From Ulva prolifera (taxonomy: Eukaryota > Chlorophyta > Ulvophyceae > Ulvales > Ulvaceae), in NCBI GenBank assembly GCA_023078555.1, contig CM041198.1:12057374-12121373 (forward strand): a stretch of 64,000 nt of DNA, in the 5' to 3' direction. This document shows positions 34,543 to 44,856 of the stretch, piece after piece. The first letter of the stretch is position 1, and each line of letters starts with the position of its first letter. The notes beneath the pieces are model-generated. The model had not been told where the DNA came from. It made no database searches and was given only the letters and a program-made list of their open reading frames with translations. Position numbers and translations under genes: made by a program.

Positions 34543-37500
34543 TCAGTAGTACTCATATGGTGAGGGACCACACTGCAAGGTCACGTCATTCTGAGTGCTA
34601 GCATCAAGGTCGTAAGCCAGCGCGTCTGGCTCATTGTCAAAGTTCTGGCATGCACCAGACGCTTGCATCAGAGTACACTGCTTTGACTTTGTGGCATAGT
34701 ACGAGCACTGGCAGCCCTCTGTCCTCTCGCAGCGTGCATCACACTGTTCCCTGGTGCCCAACCTGTACAGCAAAACAGTCAAGAGCCCGTTCAGGAGCAC
34801 ATAGTCATAGGGAAATTCTGTTGGACGACAGCAAGAAGCTTGTAGGCATACAGCCTGGGCAGCTTCATGGACTTCAGGTGGCCACCAGAAGGTGGTGATA
34901 TGACGGCTGGATTGCCCAACATGATTGCATGAGTCATGCTAAGCCCTCCTCCAAAAATCATGGGTACAAGCCCATGACAGTACAACGAAACTCACAGAAT
35001 GTAAATATGACATTTTGAGCATTGCATTGCAGTTTGTTGTCAGATGCAACATGTCATGGCAGCCATTACTATAGTAGCCACAGGCCACATGCATGCTGCC
35101 TGGCCTGTCCCTGCAGGTCCAGGTTGCCCAACTTACACCACTGAATCAAAAGCATACCTGACAGTTGGTACGCCTGGCAGAACACAGTCTGGACCGCAGA
35201 ACGTGTTTGAGCTGTCAAAGGTGAAAGATCCGCCTGCACAGGCAAAACGCCTGTTACTTATACCTCATCTCCCTGTTTCACTTCCATCATACATTTTGGT
35301 AGCAGCTCAACCTCCACGGTTCCACTGCCTGGAGAAGAAACTCCTCTCTGCCATAAGATAGCTTTGATCATTCGCACCAGTCAGCCAGCAGCTAGCTTGG
35401 ATCATTCCCGCATGGAACTTCCCCATTAGCTAGGAATCAGCTAGCTTGGATCAAATCCGCAAACATGTCAGCAGCAGGAGGAGTCATGCTGCTCAGATCA
35501 AATCAAATCAAATCAAGACTACGTTGCAGCACAGCCATACATGACATACAATACTCATTTTGTGGTTGAGACAACAGCTCTCAGCAAGGAAGCAGGCACA
35601 GCCATACATGACATACAATACTCATTTTGTGGCTGAGACAACAGCTCTCAGCAAGGAAGCAGGGGCACACCGCCACCACAGACGTCGTCCCAGATGCCAA
35701 ACCAGTCAACTGGGTCATAGGGGTCATCTGGCCAGGAAGCCCGGACATTGTTGGGCGCACGGTAGCCACACTTGGTGATGGCACTGCGGATGCGGGTAAA
35801 GTCCACCTCGGTCCCGATGGCTGCCTCCGCACACTCGACATTGGACAGGGCACAGAAACCAGCACCGGTCTTGAAGTTGGTGGGCCGGAAGAACGCACAT
35901 CCGCAGTTCTTGTTAGCCTTGCAGTCTGCTGCGCACGCATCAATGGACTTGGATCTGCAGCGGCACCATGTTTGTTAAGCTGCAGTGCAGCCCCCGAAAG
36001 AAAACCAAAAGCTCATACGTCGTGGGCCGAAAGATCACAACAGAGCCATCGCACAGACTCTGGTGTCCACGAGGTCATGTTGACGCTATGGCACACAGAG
36101 GTGTAATTGCGACGGCGGTGCAGAGAGTCTGACTGTGTCATGGCAGCCCGGGGCGCACTGGTAGTGGAACTCATCAAAATCGTTTTCACGAACTTGGTTC
36201 TGGCGGTTCTTTGGAATGAACACACAGTCCTCGCACGCAAGGTTCAGGTCTTGCACGATCGCCAGCTCCTCTCCCTCGCAAACCTTCTCCCAGTCCACAC
36301 CTGCATGCGTGCCTGTCATCAGCATGCGTCCGGCCAGGAGCCAGTCTGCCGCCGGATTTTGCACGGCCGAATTTTGCACGGCGCACAACCACAAGGTTGT
36401 CTCCATGCTCAAGTGCCACAGTGATGTATGCCATCCAACATACGGCCATGGATGCAACAGCCCCCTCCTAGCTTGGGTGTGGTTGCACAGGGTATCACCA
36501 TCACTCTCAGCCCTGCGAAGATGCCTGATTCAGGTGTTCTGCCTGCACCACATGCCACCGCCGCAAGGAAAGCTGCCCTGCGGGTGCTGTTGAATGGGGA
36601 GAGGCGGACATGTGCTTAGGCCCGATTCGGCTCTGCCACTGCATTCTTGCAACCACTATGCTGCACAGCTGCCTTAAGTAGCAGAAGATACAGCAGTAAT
36701 ACACGACGCACGCATGTGCCCGCTCTTCGAGGCGACAGGTGCAGGGCGTGAAGCACAGACGCACCAAAGTCGGGGCGTTCGTTATCCGGAAAGTCTGTGA
36801 ACCCTGCGGGAGGCTTGCAGTAGGAGGCCGCAACGGCCCCTAGGCCCTCACTTGCCAGCACCTGCGCTGTGCCGTGAGCGCCCATGTACTCCAGCTGAAC
36901 ATCATACATCGTGCACTGCGCAGCCTTCAGGCCAAAGGAGCCTGCGGGCTTGAACTGCACGCTCTTGCACTCATCAAAACCGGCCTTGACGCATGCGTTG
37001 ATGCAGGCGTCCAGCGTCTTGGCACCGCTGACCACCTTGGTCTTGCAGTCAGTGGAGGAGCAGCCGTAGTCCGTGATGATCCATCCTGGGTAGAGCTTCA
37101 TGGGCTTGCAGTCTCCCCCTGCACCAGCTTCTGCTCAGTGGCTGCGTAGCGTTGGCAAACGCTACAGCAATGCAAAGCGGCTGTTCAGATGCACAGTTGA
37201 GACTCTCTTCGCCGCCAAATGATGATCACATGCTTCAAGCATGCTCTGGGCGATGATGCCTCAATGATTTTGCCGTACAGGGTCAGGACGCAGCTCCGGG
37301 AATGCTCTGCTGACTAGAGCGCTGATTACAACCGTGTATTTGTTGGCATGCCAACACGTCTGTCTATATGGACATGAGATGGGTAAATCAGGGCATCACT
37401 CAAGATGGGACACTTGAGCACATAGAGAAGTACTGGCGCTGGCAACTGTTAGTCGTGAACCGGGAGTCACGACAGTGGTGTGCCACAATGTCCACACCAT

Positions 37501-39150
37501 TCACACGATGACACCGGGGTGCCACCGATTGCAACGATGGCGGGATCGCAGTGGCGATGAGCGCAGCTGTGCAGTTCTTAGGTGCATGTAAAGGTTGGAC
37601 ACTGAGACTTGATGGATCGCACTTTTGGAGGAGGCAGTTGCATTCTTGAAGGTGAGAGGGAACTTTGCACATGGCTTCAATGCAACAGATCCGCTCTTGT
37701 TTGGCCTCAGGTTGAGAACAGTCGAGTCGCATGTTGTCCACAGCTGGGTGCAAGTGCCACCCTTGTATAGGGCACAGTTGCAGTCATCCTCTGCAGCACA
37801 CTGTGCCAGGCATGCATCCTCATTGGCGGCTCTGCGCATGTTCAATGTATCATCGATTGTCTGACAGCGGACGTGAAGCGAATTAGTGTAAACCGTGAAA
37901 ACCGGAAACCGGAAACGCGGCTGTTGCTGGCAGACGGCGCAATATGCTGCAGCCAAACCTTATGACCATTACCTGTGCAATGCAGCACCCAAACAGAATT
38001 TGACCAACAATCAGGTCATGCAAACATGTGGCAACGCCACTCAGACAGAGTGGCAAAGTGGATATGCAAACAGCTTGATAAAGGCTATTGCTAACTGTGT
38101 GCGCCATATGAATTCACACCTGCTGACACCATTTGGCAGGGAGCACGCATCACCGCATGTAGATGCCACTGTGATGCCCTTCCGGAACTTTGATCCACAG
38201 GCTTTGGGAGCTGGTGTGTTCCCTGTAAGTCAGCGAAGGCAGTAGGAACGTGGTACGGGGACAGCAGGGCCATGGCCAGGTGGGGTTCGACTCGAGTAAA
38301 ATTTAGGCATGATGTGCGTGATACCTGATTCGCATGTCAATATGGCCGCTGCTGGCCAATTTGGAAGGGCTCTGCTTTTTGGTCTACACTGTGCGTATGA
38401 ACTGCTCTTCTGCACGCAGTGATCAGTCTCCTTGCAGCAAGCAGTCATGCCAGACTTGCCGTTGCACCGGTCCCATGTTTCTGCGCAGCCCTCGTTACAG
38501 TCTGCAACATGGCAGATGAACCATTGATTCTATGTTTTAGTCATCCAAAGGCTTGCGGAGGAAAAATTCGTGAGTCCGTTCAGAAACGCGTGTGATGACT
38601 TGACCTCCCAAAAAGCATGACTGAAAACCTGATTCGTATCTTGAGGGGGCAAACAAATCTTGAATTGACCATGGATGGCGGATGGGAGCCGGTCTCCTCA
38701 TCAATGCGTGGTGTAACATCGATGATGCCCCGGGCAGTTTGCAACCGACGAGGGACAGGCCTGACGCCAAAGCGAGGCCTCGCGAGGCCTGTCGCGCGCG
38801 GCCAGGCAATACTGACAGATACAATCATGCAAAATGTGTACGGGATGGCAGATGCTATTTTGAAGTGGTGTTTCTCTCGTGATCAACGGAGGCACATGGA
38901 CATGTGCACATTTGTTTCAAACATGCTCCAATGACATGCTGAAGGCCGTAACACGTAGGAGAACAGGGCACAACTCTGCTATCCGCAAAATCGATTTCAC
39001 TAGAGCCACTTTGCTGAAAGGCTGCAACATTAACAGCGAAGGGTGCAGGCGGTCCGAATTCCTTTGTTTGACTGACGAGAACGCACCCATGCCCACCGCA
39101 GGCGCCGGGGCTGCAGCCAAGAGCAGAGCGGAGAGTGTCAGCAGTATCAT
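34543..39150 (-). CDS. Secreted Cys-rich protein with PAN-like repeats and a CBM1-like module
   Basis: ATG at 39150 starts a clear signal peptide (ILLTLSALLLAAAPAPAVG). Later exons are Cys-rich and extracellular in character. About 38520-38380 has ETWDRCNGKSGMTACCKE and CVQKSSSYAQCR, the spacing of a family-1 carbohydrate-binding module. About 37900-37640 has RRAANEDACLAQCAAEDDC. About 37110-36750 has KTLDACINACVKAGFDECKS. About 36290-36100 has LACEDCVFIPKNR. About 35955-35670 has SIDACAADCKANKNCGCAFF. The final exon (34770-34543) has GTREQCDARCERTEGCQCSYY and ends YEYY. The repeated 'D-A-C-x-x-x-C...C-x-C' pattern is PAN/Apple-like. It probably binds cell-wall polysaccharide. Exons between 39100 and 38530 and the exon at 38080-37960 are uncertain, and a split into two genes near 35650 cannot be excluded. 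Confidence 0.6.
35529..35662. repeat. 67-bp tandem duplication
   Basis: Units 35529-35595 and 35596-35662 are identical except for one base (GGTTGAG versus GGCTGAG). It lies at the 3' edge of a PAN-like exon and in the following intron, and creates two copies of the same in-frame stop context. It is probably a recent duplication. Confidence 0.92.
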
Positions 39151-39342
39151 GGGAAGTCTCTTGAAGGTCGGCTCAAACAAATGTGTGACCCTGTGAAGAC
39201 TATATTATTGCTGTAATCGCGGTGTCAGTGCCTGGAAACAGTATCAAACCGATCAGCGAGCGCTGCGAGTAATTGCGAACGACCGCTTCAACCACGCTCC
39301 ACACGGAGAAGACACATATATGAATCAACCACAGCGGTGGAC

Positions 39343-39444
39343 AGGAGCATGGGCGCGGACCTAAGTTTACGGGGGATCGGTTCGAGCCGATTCTCCCACT
39401 GCTCGAGATATAGCGCGATACCGCCTACACCACGTGCGTGCGCC
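39343..39444 (-). other. tRNA-like A-box/B-box pair (possible tRNA relic or SINE head)
   Basis: On the minus strand, TGGTGTAGGCGGT (39432-39420) resembles a pol III A box and GGCTCGAACC (39388-39379) resembles a B box about 30 nt later. The flanks GGCGC and GCGCC can pair. A full cloverleaf does not fold: the acceptor next to the T arm does not pair and the T loop is irregular. Confidence 0.2.
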
Positions 39445-39979
39445 ATAAATGCAGTCGAGGGCTGTCATTATTGACGAAGTTGCTGGCTTCAGCCGCATGC
39501 GTACGTCATACCGCGCGTGCCAGCTTCATCCGTGTTAGCCGGGATCTAGATAGATTGACAGGTAGAATAATCTTATAGCACGCATGCATAAAACTGGGCT
39601 GACCCGAATTCATTTACATGCAACTGCATGCCACACCTCGCGAGGCCTCGGTAAATACACTCCACGCGTGGCCACGTGCAAGTTGCCGCCGAGCAGAGGC
39701 GGCAGGTGCCTGGGCACAATTGCAATGCCTACAACTCCGAGCCGCAAAGCATGTACAATTCGAAGAACGTGTCCCATACATTACACCATCCGCAACAACA
39801 TACATTTGATGGGCACACACAATCACTGCCTCCGATAGTGCCGGTGCTGCGGCGGCTTCCAGTTGCTTCAACCTCCTGGCTGAATGCTCATCGTGACTAA
39901 TCATCAGCTGCGTGCATCGCATGGAAGCAACGCGGACCAAGGACCCGGCGACCCTGGGGAAAACTCCTGTATCAGCACA

Positions 39980-42900
39980 CTACGCCGCCACAGGCGCCTT
40001 CTCTGCTACATGAGCCATTTTGAAGAGCTCGTCCAGCACCTCCGAGAGAGTGGGGTGGGCGTGCACGTTGAACTTGATGTCTTGCACCGTCTGGTTGGTA
40101 GCAATGGCGTTGGAGGCCTCGTGAATAAGGTCCGCCGCGTGCAGGCCAAAGATGTGTACGCCGAGGATTTCTCCCGTGTCAGCGCGGTAGATCATCTTGG
40201 CCATGCCGTCAGATTCCTTCTCTGCCAGGGCCTTGGAGTTGGCCTTGAACGACGTCTTCACCACAGATACCTGAACGCAGCAGCGCCTCAAGCAGGGCAT
40301 ACTTTGTCTCACCCATCATAGACCTGTGTGGCAGCTGCCAGCCCCGACGGTGTGCACAGTGCTCGATAAGGTGCACGACTTTCTTGCCACGACGACACTC
40401 CTTGAGGCCGGAGATGGACCAAGGTGGCCCCGAGGAACCCCAAGAACTCCCCGAAGCCACTCCTTGAGGCCAGAGATGGACCATGGCATTGTATGGCTGG
40501 GACAGCCGCTATGTGGCCCAGACAAGCAAGGCACTGGCTCAGCTCGGACACAACTTGTGGATCATGCGAACAGTTGCAATTGCCATATGAACCAGGCACT
40601 GGTGTGCCAACTTTGACGGCATGGACCCAGTCAGCCTGCATCGTCACAATTCACATGAACGCGCACAGGCAGCACAGATTCACAGCAGAGCCGGCCTGCC
40701 ACTGCGGGAGCCGGCGCAGCATCTCTCACACAGCCCCTGCGGTCCAGTCGCGGCTCAACACAGGCAGCCGGACGCACCTCAAAGCCCCCCTCCTCGGCCT
40801 CCTGCCGCGCCTGCTCCTCCGTGACGCCAACAAATGCCACCTCCGGGTGCGTGAAGCACGCCGCCGGCACCGAGCGGTGGTTGAGCACATGCGGCCGCCC
40901 CAGCATATTCTCCACCGCTGAGATGCCCTGCGCCGACGCGGCATGCGCGAGCATGTACTTGCCGTTCGCGTCACCGATGCAGTACACACCCCCCACCGGC
41001 TTGCCGTCGTCGCCGAGCACCTCCATCTTGTCGCTCACTGGCACAAAGCCGCGGCGGTCAGGCGTTGCGGAGATGGCGCCGAGGCCGAGGCCGTCCGTGA
41101 AGGGCGCGCGGCCCGTCGCGACGAGCACCGCGTCCACCTCCAGCGTGTCCACCACCTCCTTCGTGTGGAAGTCCGTGAGTTCCACGGTGCACGGCTTCAC
41201 GCCCGGCACGCCGGGCTCAACCTTGGTGGCCAGGACGTTGGTGTGGAAATCGATCGGCCGAGGGTCGATCAGCGTCCGCTTCGCCTGCACAGCACGGGCG
41301 CTTGCTGTGGTGTCCCGGCCGCCAGAGCTGACACCTTGAAGCTTGCTGCAGCTCACAGCTGACCAGCCCACGCGGCACCGTGCTCTCCGCTGGTCGCTTG
41401 GCACTGGTCGCACACGCAGAAGAGCGGGTGTGCTCAGCGATATGCCGCTGTTGTGCGAACATTGGCACATCTCTCTGTGCACACGTTTGCAGCAGCCGTC
41501 CGTCCGTTTGATACAGTGGCAGCGGACGTGCTACGTGTGCAAGTGTATGTGGCAGAAAAGGGCACAGCTCCCCCGAGGGGGGGGGGGGGGCACCATCTTG
41601 GCGATCTCGGCATCAAAGCCCGGCATGATGTTTGGCATCGCCTCGACAAAGGTGACCTCCGAGCCGAGCGCCGTGTACACGTCCGAGAACTCGAGGCCGA
41701 TGTAGCCAGAGCCGATGATCGCGACCCACTGCGGCAGCCACTCGAGCTTGAGCGCGTGGTCGCTCGTGATCACCGTCTTGCCGTCGATCTCGATCCCCGG
41801 CGGCACAAACGGCACAGAGCCGGTGGCGATGATGATGTTGGCCGCCGTCACTGTGCCGCCGACGTCAACGCGACCCGGCTTGCGGTACTCCACGGTGTGC
41901 GCGTCGACGAACTTGCCGGAGCCGAGGAGGATGTCGACGCCGATGGCCTCGAGGGAGCGGCCGAGGTTGCCTGCGATGTTGGCCACGAGGTCTGCCGCAT
42001 GGTCCGCGATGCCCTGCCGCTCGAAGCTCACGCTGCCAACCTGCAGCCACTGCGCCGTCAGCATGCCGCTGCTGTGGTACGAGGTGACACTGGCGGTGAT
42101 TTGTGGACGGGGGGCTGCGGAGCACGTGCGCACATGCGTTTGTGGCAAGGATAGATTCGGGAGGCAGGCAGCGTGCGAGTGTGTGTGCAAGAACACGTAC
42201 CCGCTGTGAAGCCAGCCCGTGGGACGGCCATGGCGTATGCGATTTCGGTCAGGCCAAACCATGCAAGAGAGCGTGCAGTCGGCTGCACTATCAATGTCCT
42301 CTACAGCACTCGGCTCGGACGAAATCCAGCGGAGAAAATCCAGATGTACTTTACTTTACTGTGCAGGTAAGAGGGACGGCGCACCTGGATGCCGAGGGAT
42401 TTGAGGTGCATCTCATTGCGGAAGTCCCGTACGCGACCGCTGGCTGCGAGCAGTGCCTTGGAGGGCACGCAGCCACGGTTGACACACGTGCCCCCGACGT
42501 CGTGGCCCTCCACCACTGCCACCTTCATGCCCTGCTCCACTGCGTGCAATGCTGCGCCATGCCCGCCAACACCGCACCCGATGATCACCAGATCATAGTC
42601 ATAGCCGCCTTTCACGGCTGCTGCCGCTACACTGCGCACAGCTACCCGGGGCTGCTCCCTGGACACCCTGCAAGCACACGCTGCTCACCCGGGCACTGTC
42701 GCCTAGCACTGGTGCATGTTCTGTGAGGCTGAGGCCGCAAGTCGGATAGATGTGATCGTTTCTGGAAGGACAAGGCGCAAGAGCGTCACTGAGGCCGTAC
42801 AGGCGACACAGTCACTGCAGTCGTCCACGGCAAGAGATTTTCCCCTTTGGGGAAGGCAGCCTTGGCAGCTACATCAATCTCTGACACGCTATGCAAGTAA

Positions 42901-43379
42901 AATCAGATGTGATCGTTTTTGTACCCAAGAATTCCACATGTTGGTGCTGCAGGAATCTGCGCTATGTGCACGAGCAATCCATTACTGTCAGCGTGCACTG
43001 AGGTTCGTCTACGCTAGATGCGAATTTAAGGACACTGCTACGCATGTTACGGTTGCAGGATACTGTTGTCGCCATGAATCGGCCATGTGGGCGTGCGCTT
43101 CGAGATGGCGACACGCCAGGGTGCTTTTGCAAGACCCATCCGCGCAGTCAGCAGTGCACCCATTAAGAACGCAGATTGCCCTTTAATCACGTCGCATACT
43201 TGGTATGACCTAGTGATCGCTGTGTTAGGTACTTGGTCACTCGTACCTTCCAATGCTGCTCCAGCATGACAATGTGCGTTGCACTGCGACCTTCGTTGCG
43301 GCACACCGCTGACCAGCAGCTGGAACGCCTCGCAAATTCTTGCTGATTGACAGCTTGTGGCTGTATGCTGCTGCCATGT
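39980..43379 (-). CDS. LPD1: Plastid-type dihydrolipoyl dehydrogenase (E3 of plastid pyruvate dehydrogenase)
   Basis: Flavoprotein that reoxidises dihydrolipoyl groups of plastid pyruvate dehydrogenase, supplying acetyl-CoA for fatty acid synthesis. The proposed first exon starts at ATG 43379 ([19 protein letters not shown], transit-peptide-like). It ends AG|GTACGA and joins in phase 2 to an exon beginning at 42669. That exon has the FAD loop [20 protein letters not shown] and the redox disulfide [17 protein letters not shown]. The exon about 42044-41594 has [12 protein letters not shown] and the NAD loop [19 protein letters not shown]. The exon about 41290-40770 has [16 protein letters not shown] and [19 protein letters not shown]. 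The last exon (about 40270-39980) has the catalytic [15 protein letters not shown]. The sequence tracks plastid LPD closely and differs from the mitochondrial type. No motif is missing. Confidence 0.93.
41577..41590. repeat. 14-nt G/C homopolymer at an LPD 5' splice site
   Basis: G run on the plus strand, read as C14 in the LPD transcript, starting immediately after the GTG of the donor at 41593-41591. Confidence 0.85.
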
Positions 43380-43761
43380 TGATGTCTACCTGAACAGGCC
43401 TGGCCAGGATCGCAATCTGGACTGCTCTGCACGTTCTAAAAGCTCGCGTAAACAAAAAGCGAGTGCATCTACAGGGCTGATGTCACAGCAAAATACAGGA
43501 GTGTTTACATGTGGTGATTGCATGGATATATTCACTGTCAACCACGCTTTGGACTGGCGTTCCGTGGCTTGGGTGAACCTGGTGGAGAGTGACCCGGCCA
43601 GCTGGATCAGAGCGCAGGAACTTAGGAAGCCCACGCTACACTGCTTCGTGTTCGAAACATCCGTAATCGCAGGATGCTGCCACCTTAAGTGCTTGAACAT
43701 TTGTGGCATTCACACTACTTCGATTTAGACTGTTCCGGCCGTTTCGCTTTGTTCGGGATTC
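43380..43761. promoter_or_regulatory. Probable divergent promoter, LPD (-) and SDHD (+)
   Basis: The two inferred ATGs are 382 bp apart and face away from each other. If SDHD has an upstream presequence exon the shared region would be shorter. No individual element is clear. Confidence 0.35.
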
Positions 43762-44581
43762 ATGCAGCACATACCAAAGATTGCTGGACTTTCCGGCTTG
43801 CGCCTTCCCAAGGAGATTCCTAAGGATTTGACTCAGAAGCTGCTCGAGGGTCCGTATCGCTATCGTGATGGATGGAATTCTGTATTCGCAGCGGTCGCGG
43901 ATGTCGTGTTGACGGCAACAAGTGCGTGCAGCTGACTCCGCAGGGCACGAGATTCACAAGCTATATGAGCGGAGTCACTTTGCTCTAGCGGGTACGCAAA
44001 GCGCCTCGTGCTCTGAAGTGTGTGTATGTGATATCCTTTCTCCTGCACGCTGTTGTGGTCAACAAGTCGAAGCAGGAATGCACGCGGTGACATATTGCTT
44101 TTGCAGGGCTGGTGCCCGCTGCATTTCTATCGGGAGAGGTACGGCAGACTCTCTGGCTCTCTGAGTTTCAATGCATTCATGTTCGTGTCAGGTAGCATGG
44201 GATGCAGACGTCTTGGCAACATTGCAGGGGTCAGTCATGACAAGGCTGTGCGATTTGGGCCTTGGTTTAGTATTGCCATTCCATTCACATGTAGCAATGA
44301 ATGCTGTGGTATCTGATTACATCCCATATGCCTACCGAAGTGCGCTCCTCAGGCTACCCCTGTATTGTTCATGTGTTCCCGTCCCTTGGATTGTCAGACT
44401 GAGCTGTGCCACTTATGCAGTGCCTGTGCGATATGGACTGCTGGGGGCCTCTGGAATCACTGCCTTGGGGTTGCTGAAGTTGAATCTGTTTGGACCCGGC
44501 CTTACTGACACTGTCCGCTCGCTGTGGAGGCATGAAACACCCGAGCCTCTGCCTAAGAAAGCTGTGAAAGCTGCAAAGTAG
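43762..44581 (+). CDS. SDHD: Succinate dehydrogenase membrane anchor (SDHD, CybS)
   Basis: Complex II subunit that anchors the enzyme in the inner mitochondrial membrane and helps bind heme b and ubiquinone. The likely first exon starts at ATG 43762. An exon ending near 43990 has HKLYERSHFALAG; it splices (GCGG|GTACGC...TTGCAG|GGCTGG, phase kept) to LVPAAFLSGE, giving the family's first-helix motif 'LLGLLPAAYL'. The last exon has LGLGLVLPFHSHVAMNAVVS followed by DY: the His-x-His heme region and the Asp-Tyr quinone residues. It then has YGLLGASGITALGLLKLNLF and DTVRSLW, and stops TAG at 44579. The junction after LLEG is uncertain because an alternative intron would be only 22 nt. The N-terminus does not look like a strong presequence, so a 5' exon may be missing. 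TGTAA is at 44694-44698. Confidence 0.75.
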
Positions 44582-44693
44582 AATGAATAGTGATCATGCA
44601 TTTGAGTTGGGCTCCGCAGGCTGTCAGTTTATTGCTGGCTGCTGTTTTGCAAGTGGGACTATTATTCTGCATGACACGCAAAACACAATCAAT

Positions 44694-44698
44694 GTAAA
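44694..44698 (+). terminator. TGTAA poly(A) signal of SDHD
   Basis: TGTAA about 113 nt after the SDHD stop codon, the same spacing as seen for uL14 and SMC2. Confidence 0.5.
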
Positions 44699-44856
44699 GC
44701 GCACATTCACAACTACAGCAAAATTTCAGGCATGCCCAGTTTGCGCAGGTTTTACGTAAGCATATTTAATATTCCTGCAGCACTGTCGATGCTGCTGTGT
44801 GGTGTTTACGTAGTTGGACATCCACTAGCGTACAGAAGCCACAACCAGCCATCGGG

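Noticed and set aside
40396-40483. Two ~26-bp near-identical copies (CACTCCTTGAGGCC...GATGGACCA) in an LPD intron
   Set aside because: Small interspersed duplication only; no hairpin, array or conserved context was seen.
43762-43946. Continuing SDHD exon 1 through the DGWNSVFAAVADVVL frame
   Set aside because: It needs a 22-nt intron to rejoin the HKLYERSHF frame; splicing after LLEG with a ~95-nt intron is simpler. It stays listed as a check under the short-intron finding.
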